Assembly (NCBI GenBank): GCA_945877315.1
Contig: CAMCRP010000025.1
Location: forward strand, 1-45,316
Direction: 5' to 3'
DNA from: an uncultured Ruminococcus sp.
GTDB lineage: Bacteria; Bacillota; Clostridia; Oscillospirales; Ruminococcaceae
Length of the DNA: 45,316 nt
Shown here: positions 1-7,522 of the stretch, in pieces
Numbering within the stretch: position 1 is the stretch's first letter
Layout of the letters: each line of letters begins with the position of its first letter
The notes under the pieces: model-generated
Seen by the model: only the letters and a program-made list of their open reading frames with translations
Told to the model about the DNA's origin: nothing
Databases searched by the model: none
Position numbers and translations under genes: made by a program

Positions 1-130
1 TCCAATTTGCAAACCCTGTTGCGTCGATTTTAGCTTGTGAAGACAAGTTCTCAGATTTTTTGCATTCACCAAATTTCGGTTTTTCTATTAGTATATTGCC
101 TTGTAAAATAGGAATTTTAACATTACTCAA
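1..130 (-). CDS. Possible partial open frame at the left edge, unknown
   Basis: On the minus strand a frame with no stop codon runs from about 130 off the left edge (43 codons in the window). A TTG at 128-130 is the only early start codon in that frame and overlaps the end of the acetyltransferase gene; no clear ribosome binding site precedes it. I do not recognise the encoded peptide. It may be the start of a downstream gene in the same transcript or simply a chance open frame; the window is too short to tell. Confidence 0.2.
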   Translation of the reverse strand, partial: MSNVKIPILQGNILIEKPKFGECKKSENLSSQAKIDATGFANW

Positions 131-728
131 AGATTAAAGTTTCCTGATGAGAAAATTCTAATTTAGTATTTTTGTTAGGATTCATCAACAACATTAACGT
201 ACCTTGCTCTTTTGTCCCTATTTGTGTTGTCATTGCCAAAGAACGATATGGTCGAAAGCCGCATCTTGTCTGAACTCGTTTAGAGCGTTCATTAAAGTTA
301 TAATAACCGCAAAGCAGAAAATCATAATCCAATTCATTGAACAAATAATCTATAACTGCATTTATAGCTTCGGGCATGAGTCCTCTTCCCCAATAGTCTT
401 TACTTAAAACATAACCCAATTCTCTGCCGTAGTAATCTTTGAATTCTGTTAAAGCATCTTCTAACCCATATTTTTCTATGCCAACAGTACCGATCACTTT
501 ATTATTTTCCTTCAAGCAAATTGCAAATACTTTATCATTATTGATAAATGAATTCATAATTTTCTGAGATTCATCAATACTTTCATGATGTTTCCAGCCT
601 GCCATCTCACCAACGCCTTCGACAGACGCATATTCATAAAAATCTTCCAAATCTGTTTGTTTGAATGATCTAAGAATGAGCCTTTCTGTTTCAATTACTT
701 TTCCGTTTATTCTGAAATCAGCATTCAT
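123..728 (-). CDS. GNAT family N-acetyltransferase (RimJ/RimL type)
   Basis: About 201 residues. It begins with the ETERLILR strand typical of RimJ/RimL-like GNAT proteins, contains the acetyl-CoA-binding loop in YWGRGLMPEA about two thirds along, and ends with an NERS...CGF segment, the usual conserved C-terminal part of the fold. The family transfers an acetyl group from acetyl-CoA to an amine; the substrate here cannot be told. I place the start at the ATG at 726-728 because AAAGGTG lies seven bases upstream; the frame is open for 26 further codons upstream but without a ribosome binding site, and the promoter lies inside that stretch. It is a single gene with its own promoter, next to an insertion sequence remnant, so it is plausibly part of an accessory region. 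Confidence 0.88.
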   Translation of the reverse strand: MNADFRINGKVIETERLILRSFKQTDLEDFYEYASVEGVGEMAGWKHHESIDESQKIMNSFINNDKVFAICLKENNKVIGTVGIEKYGLEDALTEFKDYYGRELGYVLSKDYWGRGLMPEAINAVIDYLFNELDYDFLLCGYYNFNERSKRVQTRCGFRPYRSLAMTTQIGTKEQGTLMLLMNPNKNTKLEFSHQETLIFE

Positions 729-788
729 ATTTTCACCTTTTTCATTATGTTTCGATTTGTCGAGCAGATAAACATCACATTTTATTCC

Positions 789-817
789 ATTATACCCCAA
801 ATTCAAGATATAGTCAA
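789..817 (-). promoter_or_regulatory. Sigma-A promoter of the GNAT gene
   Basis: On the minus strand TTGACT (812-817) and TATAAT (789-794) are separated by 17 bases. The start codon of the acetyltransferase lies about 60 bases downstream. The insertion sequence remnant ends just upstream of it (838), so the promoter was left intact. Confidence 0.75.
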
Positions 818-1441
818 GCAGCGTAAATGGAAAGTATGTGTCAAGTAAAAGTAGGCAACAATTTGTGATGTACCGTATTTTTTCCTGTCCTTACCCTGAA
901 GCTTGAGCCAATCACCGTCAGCTTCTTCATACAGAATCTTGCTTTCCCCAGAGCCTGCTGCAGCAGGCTCTGGGGAAAGAGCTATTGCTCGTTCTCCTGC
1001 CTTCTGCACAATATTCCAGACTGCCTGATGGGTTATGTTCTGCGCTGTTGTTGAGGATATACTTTCAGCTGTTTCACGGTATGACTGATTACAGATCATT
1101 TCCTCAATAGTTTTGCACAGATCTTCATCAACCAACCCGATACAGCGTGAGGACATTGCTTCATCAAGCAGAAAAACATGAGTGTTGTCTTCTGTGTCAA
1201 AGTAGATTCTGCGTTCATACTCAATAGTGCCAAGTTTGGTTTTTACTGATGTTTTTCGTAAACCTTTTGCTCGATACCGCTTTTTATCTCTTTGTTCAAG
1301 AAGCTCGCAGTCCAGCTTTTCCATATGCTGTCTTACCATATCTCTTCCGCTTTCCATTACTGCTGAAAAGGCTTTTTCCACTAATCCCATAAAGTTTTCA
1401 ATTTTTTCATTGTCTATTTCGATTTTATATGTTATACTCAT
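803..1441 (-). pseudogene. Truncated ISLre2-family (UPF0236) transposase
   Basis: The frame encodes the N-terminal half of an ISLre2-type transposase: a conserved core from the start through the Arg/Lys-rich KTKLGTIEYERR region, then EEMICNQSYRETAESIS, a helix-turn-helix-like stretch, and finally EEADGDWLKLQGKDRKK. Full-length family members are about 400-480 residues; here similarity stops near residue 195, after which the frame reads through the left inverted repeat and into flanking DNA before stopping. The catalytic C-terminal half is therefore missing and the product should be inactive. A start at 1441 is supported by GAGTG eight bases upstream. Residues 155-167 are encoded by a perfect 38-base palindrome (942-979). 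Confidence 0.82.
942..979. repeat. Perfect 38-bp palindrome inside the transposase remnant
   Basis: Bases 942-960 and 961-979 are exact reverse complements with no spacer, centred on CTGCTG|CAGCAG. It lies in a part of the transposase frame that encodes an Ala/Gly/Ser/Pro stretch, between better conserved segments. Such a spacerless palindrome can arise by strand switching during replication. Confidence 0.85.
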
Positions 1442-1500
1442 TTTATGGTCACTCGCTTTCTATGTTTTAGCTCAATTACATTTTAGCACTTTGTGACCTT

Positions 1501-1533
1501 GAAGGCAACCGGTTTCGGCTGCCTTCTTTTTTT
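1501..1533 (+). terminator. Terminator-like hairpin at the right end of the IS remnant
   Basis: GAAGGCA (1501-1507) pairs with TGCCTTC (1520-1526) around a GC-rich loop and is followed by a T run on the plus strand. It lies inside the element, upstream of the transposase gene in the opposite direction, and would stop plus-strand transcripts leaving the element toward metY. Confidence 0.55.
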
Positions 1534-1637
1534 GCTTGCCTACTTTTATTTTACACTAAGTTTTTGTTTAAATAGCCCTATATCCATTCCATAATCTGCT
1601 CGAATTTATAAAAATATCCAAAATCAGATAAAACCTA

Positions 1638-1666
1638 TTGACAAACTAGTATTTATAGGTTATTAT
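1638..1666 (+). promoter_or_regulatory. Promoter and possible operator of metY
   Basis: TTGACA (1638-1643) is followed after 17 bases by TATTAT (1661-1666); a TATAAT three bases further right is an alternative -10. The -35 box sits inside an inverted repeat, AACCTAT (1632-1638) and ATAGGTT (1655-1661), which could be an operator. Rrf2/CymR-type repressors control cysteine and methionine genes in other Firmicutes and bind sites of this general kind, but which regulator acts here is not shown. No SAM riboswitch or T-box features were seen between the promoter and the gene. Confidence 0.5.
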
Positions 1667-1709
1667 AATAACAAGCTAAATCCTACCAAACAAATAGGTT
1701 GAATATCAC

Positions 1710-1808
1710 ACTAAACACTCATTAATCACGGGAATCTCTCGACGTAAAAACCATATATGCAAGTTTTCACGCCGATTTCTTCTCCAGGATTTTAATGGCA
1801 TTTAGTAT
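1710..1808. repeat. ~100-bp hairpin repeat, copy A
   Basis: An imperfect long palindrome beginning ACTAAACAC and ending TTTAGTAT, with the central loop AAAAACCATATATGCAAG. It matches copies B (9364-9462) and C (43682-43784) at the ends and in the centre, and is most like C (shared ATTAATCACGGGAATCTCTC on the left side and GCCGATTTCTTCTCC on the right). It lies between the metY promoter and start codon, so the metY mRNA would carry it as a stem-loop in its leader. Confidence 0.75.
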
Positions 1809-1839
1809 TAAATCTATAATACCGAAAGGGAGTAATAAT

Positions 1840-3135
1840 ATGAGCGATTTTACAGGAAGAAACCTTAAATTTGAAACCAAGCAGCTTCACATAGGACAGG
1901 AAAACGCAGACCCCGTTACCGACGCAAGAGCCGTCCCCATTTACGCAAGCACATCATTTGTTTTCCACAACTCTCAGCACGCAGCCGACAGATTTGCCCT
2001 TAAAGACGCAGGCAACATCTACGGCAGACTTACCAATCCCACACAGGACATTTTCGAGCAGAGAATTGCTGCTCTTGAAGGCGGCGTTGCAGCTCTGGCG
2101 ACTGCTTCGGGTGCTGCTGCTATTGCCTACACTATCCAGAATCTGGCAAAAGCAGGCGACCATATCGTTGCCGCAAATACAATTTACGGCGGTACATACA
2201 ATCTTCTTGAACACACCCTTCCCGATTACGGCATAACAACCACTTTTGTTGACCCCGACGATGAAGCCGCATATGAGAACGCAATTCAGGAGAACACAAA
2301 GGCAATTTACATCGAAACTCTGGGCAACCCCAACTCCAATGTTATCGACATTGAGAAGCTGGCAAATCTTGCCCACAAGCACAAGATACCTCTGGTAGTT
2401 GACAACACATTCGGCACACCTTACCTTATCAGACCTATCGAGTACGGCGCAGACATCGTTGTTCATTCCGCAACAAAGTTCATCGGCGGACACGGCACAG
2501 CTATCGGCGGCGTTATCGTTGACAGCGGAAAGTTTGACTGGGAGGCAAGCGGAAAGTTCCCCTCTCTCACAGAACCCAATCCCAGCTATCACGGCGTAAG
2601 CTTCACAAAGGCAGTCGGTCCCGCTGCATTCGTTACAAAGATTAGGGCTATCCTTCTGAGAGATACAGGCGCAACCCTGTCCCCCTTCCACGCATTCATC
2701 TTCCTGCAGGGCCTGGAAACTCTGTCATTGAGAGTGGAAAGACATGTTGAAAATGCCCTCAAGGTAGTTAATTTCCTGAATAATCACCCTAAGGTTGAAA
2801 AGGTAAATCATCCCTCGCTTGCAACGGGCAGACAGAAGGAGCTTTACGACAAATATTTCCCGAACGGCGGCGGTTCCATCTTCACCTTTGAGATAAAGGG
2901 CGGCGAGGAGGACGCAAAGAAGTTCATCGACAATCTGCAGATCTTCTCTCTGCTGGCTAATGTTGCGGACGTTAAATCCTTGGCTATCCACCCCGCTTCC
3001 ACAACCCATTCTCAGCTGAACGGCGCAGAGCTGGAGGAACAGGGTATCAAGCCCAACACCATCAGACTTTCCATCGGTACGGAGCATATTGACGATATTA
3101 TCTTCGACCTGGAGGAAGCTTTTAAGGCTATCTGA
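1840..3135 (+). CDS. metY: O-acetylhomoserine sulfhydrylase (homocysteine synthase)
   Basis: A 431-residue PLP-dependent enzyme of the Cys/Met metabolism family, the usual length for O-acetylhomoserine aminocarboxypropyltransferase. It opens with a TKQLHIGQ segment, has the cofactor-binding VVDNTFGTPYL strand, and the Schiff-base lysine in SATKFIGGHGTAIGG; the C-terminus carries VKSLAIHPASTTHSQL, typical of the family. It makes homocysteine from O-acetylhomoserine and sulfide in the cytoplasm and can give methionine or reverse to cysteine supply. The start at 1840 is chosen because AAAGGGAG lies upstream; an in-frame ATG at 1795 sits inside the hairpin repeat and lacks a binding site. Single gene between its own promoter and a strong terminator. 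Confidence 0.93.
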   Translation: MSDFTGRNLKFETKQLHIGQENADPVTDARAVPIYASTSFVFHNSQHAADRFALKDAGNIYGRLTNPTQDIFEQRIAALEGGVAALATASGAAAIAYTIQNLAKAGDHIVAANTIYGGTYNLLEHTLPDYGITTTFVDPDDEAAYENAIQENTKAIYIETLGNPNSNVIDIEKLANLAHKHKIPLVVDNTFGTPYLIRPIEYGADIVVHSATKFIGGHGTAIGGVIVDSGKFDWEASGKFPSLTEPNPSYHGVSFTKAVGPAAFVTKIRAILLRDTGATLSPFHAFIFLQGLETLSLRVERHVENALKVVNFLNNHPKVEKVNHPSLATGRQKELYDKYFPNGGGSIFTFEIKGGEEDAKKFIDNLQIFSLLANVADVKSLAIHPASTTHSQLNGAELEEQGIKPNTIRLSIGTEHIDDIIFDLEEAFKAI

Positions 3136-3153
3136 TAAATCATAAAATATTTG

Positions 3154-3194
3154 TCCTCAGACAGTTTTTCGTAAAATTGTCTGAGGATTTTTTT
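3154..3194 (+). terminator. Rho-independent terminator of metY
   Basis: TCCTCAGACA (3154-3163) pairs exactly with TGTCTGAGGA (3178-3187) and is followed by seven T. It lies about 20 bases after the metY stop codon. Confidence 0.9.
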
Positions 3195-3252
3195 GCGGAA
3201 TATTACAGGATTTTCGGAACACAATAAGTAAAAAAGCGAAAGGAAACCGTCT

Positions 3253-4407
3253 ATGAATTATTCCGAAGAATCTCTGAAAAAGCACTATGAATGGCGGGGA
3301 AAAATTGGCATAGAATGTAAGATACCCCTTGAAACCCGTGACGACCTCTCCCTTGCCTACACTCCCGGTGTTGCCGAGCCATGCCTTGAGATAAACCGTG
3401 ACCCCGAGAAAAGCTTTGAACTGACTGCCCGTTCCAATCTCGTTGCTGTTGTCACTGACGGAACGGCTGTCCTCGGTATGGGGGACATCGGTGCGGAAGC
3501 CGCCATGCCTGTAATGGAGGGAAAATGTGCTCTGTTCAAGCATTTTGCCGATGTGGACGCTTTCCCTGTCTGCATTAAGTCGCAGAATGTGGACGAGATA
3601 GTGAACACCGTCAGACTTATTTCGGGCAGCTTCGGCGGCATAAATCTGGAGGACATTTCCGCTCCCCGCTGCTTTGAAATTGAGGAAAAGCTAAAGGAAT
3701 TCTGCGAAATTCCCGTTTTCCACGACGACCAGCACGGCACGGCAATTGTGGTTCTTGCCGCCCTGATAAATGCGTTAAAACTGACAAACCGAACCATTTC
3801 CGAAACAAAGGCTGTCATTAACGGTGCAGGTGCGGCGGGACTTGCCATAGCCCGTCTGCTGATGTCTGCGGGACTGAAAAATCCTATAATCTGCGATCGA
3901 ACGGGTGCGATCTACAAGGGCAGAAACGGTCTGAACAGCCAAAAAGCCGACATTGCCGAGGTGACAAATCTTCACAGAAAAAGCGGGACATTGGAGGACG
4001 TTCTGGTGGGTGCCGACCTGTTTATCGGCGTTTCCTCTCCCGATTGCGTAACCGAAGAAATGGTGCGTTCAATGGCGGAAAAGCCCATAATTTTTGCGCT
4101 GGCTAATCCCCGTCCCGAGATAATGCCCGATATTGCTAAGACTGCGGGTGCTGCAATTGTGGGCACGGGACGGAGTGATTTTCCCAATCAGATAAACAAT
4201 CTCCTTGCTTTTCCGGGAATTTTCCGAGGTGCGCTGGACGTTCGTGCAAAGGAGATAACCGAAGAAATGAAGTCCGCCGCTGCATATGCAATTGCGTCGT
4301 ATATCCCCGAAAAGGAGCTGTCCCCCGACCGAATTATCCCCGACCCCCTTGACAAGGGCGTTGCGAAGGCTGTTGCAAAGGCGGTCACGGCGGCTTATAA
4401 GCAATAA
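3253..4407 (+). CDS. NAD(P)-dependent malic enzyme (oxaloacetate-decarboxylating)
   Basis: 384 residues, the length of the short bacterial malic enzymes. Seen in order: LAYTPGVAEPCLEI with the catalytic Tyr region, VTDGTAVLGMGDIGAEAAMP, the GGINLEDI and FHDDQHGTAIV metal/substrate motifs, and the Rossmann motif INGAGAAGLAIARLL of the NAD domain, ending with IPDPLDKGVAKAVAKAV. It converts malate to pyruvate and CO2 with reduction of NAD or NADP, feeding pyruvate metabolism in the cytoplasm. AAAGGAAA lies nine bases before the ATG. It follows metY by about 60 bases beyond a terminator; I saw no clear separate promoter. Confidence 0.93.
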   Translation: MNYSEESLKKHYEWRGKIGIECKIPLETRDDLSLAYTPGVAEPCLEINRDPEKSFELTARSNLVAVVTDGTAVLGMGDIGAEAAMPVMEGKCALFKHFADVDAFPVCIKSQNVDEIVNTVRLISGSFGGINLEDISAPRCFEIEEKLKEFCEIPVFHDDQHGTAIVVLAALINALKLTNRTISETKAVINGAGAAGLAIARLLMSAGLKNPIICDRTGAIYKGRNGLNSQKADIAEVTNLHRKSGTLEDVLVGADLFIGVSSPDCVTEEMVRSMAEKPIIFALANPRPEIMPDIAKTAGAAIVGTGRSDFPNQINNLLAFPGIFRGALDVRAKEITEEMKSAAAYAIASYIPEKELSPDRIIPDPLDKGVAKAVAKAVTAAYKQ

Positions 4408-4408
4408 A

Positions 4409-4442
4409 TTAAAAAAGTGCCGTCCCCAACTCGGAACGGCGC
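4409..4442. terminator. Shared terminator between convergent genes
   Basis: AGTGCCGT and ACGGCGCT form a stem around 4416-4442. On the minus strand it is followed by a run of six T (4409-4414), so it best serves the unknown gene at 4469-5458; on the plus strand the T tract is weak (CTTTATGTTATTT) but the hairpin could also stop malic enzyme transcripts. Confidence 0.65.
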
Positions 4443-4468
4443 TTTATGTTATTTACGAAAACCGAAAA

Positions 4469-5458
4469 TCAGCCGAGAACCAACATAGCCATATCGCCGT
4501 TGTTACCCTCGCCGGCATCCTTGATGATCTTAACAACTTCCCTGACAATTTCTCTGGGAGTATTGTGGAACTGATAGGAGAACATTGCAACTGCGTAGGC
4601 AAAGTCGGAATCGTCCTTGTCCTTCATATAGCAGGTCAGCATTACCTTGATAGCATTGTAAAGTGCGCAGTAGAACACATAGTTGTCCCATACGGAAATG
4701 GAAGGATCCGCAAATGGCATGGACAGCGACCAGAGGTAGTTGACCATAATATTCTCGATATAATGCTCTCTGCCCTTTAAGAAGTCTGTATAGAAGGACT
4801 TTTTCAGCTCGAAATAGTTCTTAACGTGGCCTTCGATATCCTCCTTGGTAGCCTCCTTGGATCTGTCAATGCCGAGGTTAGCGTAGATGGTGTTCATTAT
4901 CTCGCCAAACTGCGGATTTGTGTTGAAAATATCCAGCAGGGACAGACCGTCGTTCATGCTGTAATCAAGTGCGGGACGCAGTTCGGCAAAATATGCCAGA
5001 ACGTCGCTGTAATCCTCTCTTGCGATAAACTGAGAAACGAATGCGGGGATAGCCTCAGCCTGATTTCTGTCGATGATCTCCTGAACTGCCTTGATAGCGT
5101 AGTTCAGCACCAACATTCTCTTTTCAAAGGCTGCTTCACGACGCTGGAGAATGTTCATCATCAGCGTTTTAAGAGGCCAGTAATACTGGAGAAGGGGGAA
5201 CAGCGCAAGCTTTTCCTTGTTCTGCTTTTCGTAAGCGGCGTCACGCTCAGGGTCGGGCTTGAGATTGTACATCTGGAAACTAAGCTTTTCCTTATGAGCC
5301 ATCAATCTCATAACGGTATCGACGTTATTGAGGGTGAAAACATACTCGGCTGCTGCGGGGGTGAAGATTATCTCACAGGGAATGTCGCCCTCCTTTTCCC
5401 TGTCCCAGCTTTCGGTATATTCTTTATAGAAATCGGGTGCTATCAGTGGATATGACAT
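4469..5458 (-). CDS. Conserved-looking hypothetical cytoplasmic protein
   Basis: 329 residues that I do not recognise. There is no signal peptide or membrane segment; the sequence is rich in aromatic residues and predicted helices (for example YNAIKVMLTCYMKDKDD and REIVREVVKIIKDAGEG near the end). GGAGGAATTT lies directly before the ATG, the gene has its own promoter at 5544-5572 and a terminator at 4409-4442, so it is a real single-gene unit. No functional inference is justified. Confidence 0.75.
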   Translation of the reverse strand: MSYPLIAPDFYKEYTESWDREKEGDIPCEIIFTPAAAEYVFTLNNVDTVMRLMAHKEKLSFQMYNLKPDPERDAAYEKQNKEKLALFPLLQYYWPLKTLMMNILQRREAAFEKRMLVLNYAIKAVQEIIDRNQAEAIPAFVSQFIAREDYSDVLAYFAELRPALDYSMNDGLSLLDIFNTNPQFGEIMNTIYANLGIDRSKEATKEDIEGHVKNYFELKKSFYTDFLKGREHYIENIMVNYLWSLSMPFADPSISVWDNYVFYCALYNAIKVMLTCYMKDKDDSDFAYAVAMFSYQFHNTPREIVREVVKIIKDAGEGNNGDMAMLVLG

Positions 5459-5543
5459 TTAAATTCCTCCAGAAAATTTCATATTAAATATGGATTACTG
5501 CGAAAATACGCACAATTTCCCGCAGAAATCTATAAACAATACT

Positions 5544-5572
5544 ATTATACCACATAAATTGAAGAAAAGCAA
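5544..5572 (-). promoter_or_regulatory. Sigma-A promoter of the 4469-5458 gene
   Basis: On the minus strand TTGCTT (5567-5572) and TATAAT (5544-5549) are 17 bases apart, about 85 bases upstream of the start codon. Confidence 0.7.
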
Positions 5573-5622
5573 CACATTTTTCGATTTTTTTTATTACAGC
5601 CGAAAATTGCTTATTTTCGAGC

Positions 5623-6036
5623 TTACAAAATGATGACCAGCGTACCCGCAGTTATCAGCAACGCACCTATTATGTCCTTGACGGAAAACTGCTCCTTTAG
5701 GACAACAAATGACAGTATCATGGTAATAACAAGGCTGAATTTGTCCACGGGAGCAACCTTTGAAGCGGGTGCATTCTGAAGTGCCTTGTAGTAGCAGAGC
5801 CAGGAGATGCCCGTGGCAAGTCCCGAAAGAACGAGGAAGATCCAGCTTTTTCGGTCAATGTCGGCAATGCCCCGCTGTTTTCCCGCTATAAAGACCATTC
5901 CCCATGCCGCCGCAAGGACGACAACAGTTCGTATGGCGGTGGCAAGGGTGGAGTCCACCTTGTCAACGCCGATTTTCGCAAATATTGTGGTAAGTGCCGC
6001 AAATAATGCGGACAATGCTGCATATAACAGCCACAC
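5623..6036 (-). CDS. Small EamA/DMT-family transporter, single-domain type
   Basis: 137 residues with about five hydrophobic segments, beginning WLLYAALSALFAALTTIFAK and ending in a hydrophobic AGTLVIIL. This is a single EamA domain as in the COG2510-type small membrane proteins; these probably act as dimers, in contrast to the ten-helix EamA exporters. Substrate unknown. The start is GTG at 6036, supported by AGAGGT eight bases upstream. It is a single gene with a consensus promoter and a long, structured leader. Confidence 0.85.
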   Translation of the reverse strand: MWLLYAALSALFAALTTIFAKIGVDKVDSTLATAIRTVVVLAAAWGMVFIAGKQRGIADIDRKSWIFLVLSGLATGISWLCYYKALQNAPASKVAPVDKFSLVITMILSFVVLKEQFSVKDIIGALLITAGTLVIIL

Positions 6037-6196
6037 GTTAAAGACCTCTTTTCAAAATCTCAGCCGAATATACACTCCGCTTCTTCGTATACCCTGACAG
6101 TAACCGGTAAATGACTTGCAGCTGTCAGTGATCTATCAAAAAACTGACATGATATTTTCCGCCGTGATGCTTGCGGACTGTTGCCTATAATTTTAC
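6037..6196 (-). promoter_or_regulatory. Structured 160-nt leader of the EamA transporter, candidate riboswitch
   Basis: The transcript from the promoter at 6203-6231 would carry about 160 untranslated bases. Reading on the minus strand, TGTCAGT, then ACTGACAG, then CTGTCAG follow in order, so the middle segment can pair with either the first or the third: two mutually exclusive stems. Upstream a further stem TCCGC...GCGGA can form. No known riboswitch core that I can recall (guanidine, TPP, SAM, purine, fluoride, T-box) is recognisable. Function is inferred only from architecture. Confidence 0.45.
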
Positions 6197-6202
6197 AAGA
6201 AC

Positions 6203-6231
6203 ATTATATCACCGAATATGACTGTTGTCAA
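6203..6231 (-). promoter_or_regulatory. Consensus sigma-A promoter of the EamA leader
   Basis: On the minus strand a perfect TTGACA (6226-6231) and perfect TATAAT (6203-6208) with a 17-base spacer. Confidence 0.88.
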
Positions 6232-6826
6232 CGAAAAATGAGCAGCTGATATTTTCTTATTCCCGAAAGGCGGTGATACATTGGACAAAATGAAACAGTA
6301 CTGCGGCAGGCGTTTCGCAGACTGTTCGCTATGCTGTTTTCTTGATCAACTGCTGTACCCAACACCCGCAAACGCCGATATAGAGCCATTCCACAAATTC
6401 CGAACGACAGAGATGTCGGTCATTTTTTATACTTTTCCAATTGAAAAGTGGACTTATTACAGATAATGTGATATAATTATAGCAATCGACAAAATTATTT
6501 TTACTTTGATTGTAATTTGAGTCAGATATATATTTCTACCCGCCTTCGGGGGTAGAAATATATATGACGTTTACTATGGTTAGCTTTTCCGCATTACATC
6601 AATGCTGTTTTGCTGATAACTGCTAAATAACTTTTTGAAACTTATCAAATTGCACAAAAATTTGTAAGATATTTTTCCGCTTTGGAAGACTCATTGTCCT
6701 GATTTTTACACATAAAATATGTTAGAATGTATTATGTATAGCGAAAGTTGTCAAATCGGCATTTATTTAACAGATAAAGCCACCTTTTGAATTTACAAAT
6801 ATTTACAATAATTAGAGGAAATTAAT
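6232..6826. other. Gene-poor stretch with one strong hairpin
   Basis: I see no supportable gene in these ~600 bases. A weak small frame (6281-6466) begins at TTG after AAAGGCGGTG, but a GACA-GAGA-TGTC hairpin with a T run (about 6404-6430) falls inside it. A very strong hairpin lies at 6526-6565. The stretch before 6827 is AT-rich and probably contains the promoter of the zinc-ribbon gene, but no convincing pair of boxes was found. Confidence 0.4.
6526..6565. repeat. Perfect 16-bp inverted repeat (hairpin)
   Basis: ATATATATTTCTACCC (6526-6541) pairs exactly with 6550-6565 around an eight-base loop GCCTTCGG. There is no T run on either side, so it is not a typical terminator. Confidence 0.8.
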
Positions 6827-7510
6827 ATGGGAATCAAAATTACCTCAACGACCTGCCCTAACTGCGGTGCAAATCTTCCGATAGAAGAAGGCAGAAATCA
6901 GATGTTCTGTTCCTATTGCGGCACAAGCATAGTTATTACTAACGAAAACGAGCACATCTACCGTGTAGTTGATGAAGCCGATGTTATTCATGAGGAAACG
7001 GAGCAGATGGTTCAATTAAGAAGAATAGAATTGGAAGAACAGCGTTTGCAAATGGAACAGCAGCGCATGCAGAGCAGAGAAAAAAGCAAAGCAAAAACGA
7101 CCAAAATCCGAGTATTCTTCGGAATAATTGCAGCCATTACGGGTCTTATCGGCCTAAATTCCATGTCCACTATCCTGCTAGTAACAGCTGCTGTTTCATT
7201 AGCTATTTGCATTAAATTGGGAGAAGATTCAAGCTCTGGCGGAAACACAGTTGATGCGAATAATAAAGCGAAAATCCCTTACGGCATTTCCGATTATGAA
7301 GATAAGAACTATGTTGTTATTTCTGAAATGTTCAGAACCTCGGGATTTACCAATGTAAAATGCGTTCCATTAAATGATCTGACTACAGGACTGCTAAGTA
7401 AACCGGGTACTGTAGAATCGATTATGATCAACGGAAAAGCTATAAGCGCAGGCGGAAGAAAGGTTGATGCCGATTCTGCGGTGGTGATCTCATATCATAG
7501 TTTCAGATAA
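6827..7510 (+). CDS. Zinc-ribbon membrane protein with coiled coil
   Basis: 227 residues. The N-terminus is a zinc ribbon (CPNCG at residues 10-14 and CSYCG around 28-32), followed by a Gln/Glu-rich coiled coil (about 57-90), two hydrophobic segments (about 95-131), and a C-terminal ~75-residue domain ending GGRKVDADSAVVISYHSF that resembles the small PASTA-like domain often attached to such ribbons. AGAGGAAA precedes the ATG. The next gene starts 12 bases downstream and also begins with zinc ribbons, so they are probably cotranscribed. Function unknown. Confidence 0.82.
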   Translation: MGIKITSTTCPNCGANLPIEEGRNQMFCSYCGTSIVITNENEHIYRVVDEADVIHEETEQMVQLRRIELEEQRLQMEQQRMQSREKSKAKTTKIRVFFGIIAAITGLIGLNSMSTILLVTAAVSLAICIKLGEDSSSGGNTVDANNKAKIPYGISDYEDKNYVVISEMFRTSGFTNVKCVPLNDLTTGLLSKPGTVESIMINGKAISAGGRKVDADSAVVISYHSFR

Positions 7511-7522
7511 GGGGTAGTTATT

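Larger units (their letters stand above)
838..1556 (-). mobile_element. Internally deleted ISLre2-like insertion sequence with both ends
   Basis: The transposase remnant is bounded by inverted repeats: 838-858 and 1536-1556 match at 19 of 21 positions in inverted orientation, with the shared core TAAAAGTAGGCAA. The left repeat follows directly after the point where transposase similarity is lost, so the element has lost the second half of its gene but kept its end, giving a ~719-bp non-autonomous derivative. I compared nine bases on each side (829-837 and 1557-1565) and saw no target site duplication, so an old insertion or later rearrangement is likely. A full-length relative elsewhere in the genome could still move it. 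Confidence 0.7.

Noticed and set aside
829-1565. Nine-base target site duplication around the IS remnant
   Set aside because: The flanks (829-837 and 1557-1565) do not match each other.
1560-1840. SAM riboswitch or T-box before metY
   Set aside because: None of the conserved blocks is present; the long palindrome there belongs to the three-copy repeat family.
1954-2691. 245-codon minus-strand frame inside metY
   Set aside because: It is the reverse-strand shadow of a clear PLP enzyme with high cysteine/valine content and no family similarity.
6281-6466. 61-codon frame on the plus strand after AAAGGCGGTG
   Set aside because: The start would be TTG, the product resembles nothing I know, and a hairpin with a T run (about 6404-6430) lies inside the frame. 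Too weak to call.
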